Both the position numbers and the translations under genes were made by a program. A DNA stretch of 8,679 nt from Acidobacteriaceae bacterium (GTDB lineage Bacteria > Acidobacteriota > Terriglobia > Terriglobales > Acidobacteriaceae), in contig JAICMT010000045.1 of the NCBI GenBank assembly GCA_025929125.1, forward strand, positions 1 through 8,679, in the 5' to 3' direction. The stretch's first letter is position 1. The number at the start of each line of letters is the position of its first letter. Below are positions 8,505-8,679 of this stretch, one piece after another. The notes below the pieces were generated by a model. The model had not been told where the DNA came from and made no database searches. It worked only from the letters and a program-made list of their open reading frames with translations.

Positions 8505-8679
8505 GCGAGAGCGGATGGATGCGGACCGGCGGTGGAGTTTTGTGCGCCGTTAGCGAGTCGAGGCGGTCGCGCATGTCCGCACGGAGGAGATCGACGTCGA
8601 CGTTTCCGAAGAACGCTTCATACGGCGCGAGGCGGCGAAGCGCTGCGCTCAGCAGGCGCGAAGCTCCTAGATGATTGTC
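8500..8679 (-). CDS. C-terminal end of a probable DUF309 protein (partial)
   Basis: An open frame enters from the right edge (first full codon at 8679-8677) and runs 59 codons to TAA at 8502-8500. The reading begins DNHLGASRLLSAALRRLAPY and continues through FFGNVDVDLLRADMRDRLDSL to a proline-rich end (PPPVRIHPLSL). The pattern of a helix with GAxxLLxxAL, a short linker and then a G-x-D-V-x-x-L helix matches the C-terminal half of the small helical DUF309 family, whose molecular function is unknown. The gene continues beyond the window, so length and start are not visible. It lies 30 bases before the SDR gene on the same strand, suggesting cotranscription. Confidence 0.62.
   Translation of the reverse strand, partial: DNHLGASRLLSAALRRLAPYEAFFGNVDVDLLRADMRDRLDSLTAHKTPPPVRIHPLSL

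Noticed and set aside
7940..8674. Long open frame on the plus strand opposite the SDR gene (about 244 codons).
   Set aside because: It is Ala/Ser/Arg-rich with no recognisable family, lies wholly antisense to a clear SDR and the DUF309-like end, and is the kind of shadow frame expected in GC-rich DNA.

Overview
The window carries nine protein genes: eight complete and one cut by the right edge. The DNA is fairly GC-rich. The mix (a DUF4254 protein beside envelope glycosyltransferases, a tetratricopeptide (TPR) protein ending in a DDPRF-type tail, YvcK, and MetY-MetX) looks most like a Gram-negative soil bacterium of the Acidobacteriota, class Terriglobia. That placement is an inference from protein style, not from a marker gene. 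I see no mobile element, CRISPR array, tRNA or rRNA.

Layout. Positions 1-182 are non-coding and hold a long imperfect hairpin (19-79) and two TTTAC-NC-GTAAA palindromes 29 bp apart. Positions 183-2631 hold three minus-strand genes: a DUF4254 protein, then a TPR protein and a YvcK/CofD-like protein. The last two form a probable pair read from a strong promoter (1986-2014) that overlaps the DUF4254 stop codon. Divergent from these, 2729-4980 is a plus-strand two-gene unit, a GT4 and a GT9 glycosyltransferase overlapping by 4 bp, probably for lipopolysaccharide (LPS) or another surface glycan. The GT9 gene ends 3 bp from the end of the convergent metX gene. Positions 4984-7415 hold metY-metX on the minus strand, overlapping by ATGA. 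Together they turn homoserine into O-acylhomoserine and then, with sulfide, into homocysteine. Positions 7645-8679 hold an NAD(P)-dependent short-chain dehydrogenase preceded by the C-terminal end of a probable DUF309 protein, also on the minus strand.

The most interesting element is the roughly 230-base leader between the dehydrogenase and metY (7416-7644). On the minus strand it contains, in order, a -10-like box, a perfect 7-bp stem with a long loop, a possible 4-bp pseudoknot, a GAUAAA segment directly after the stem, and an intrinsic-terminator-like hairpin with a U-rich tail ahead of the metY ribosome-binding site. This layout fits transcriptional attenuation of a methionine operon by a small-molecule-sensing RNA. 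It resembles the SAM-II (metA motif) pseudoknot with an enlarged loop, but I cannot confirm the class by eye.
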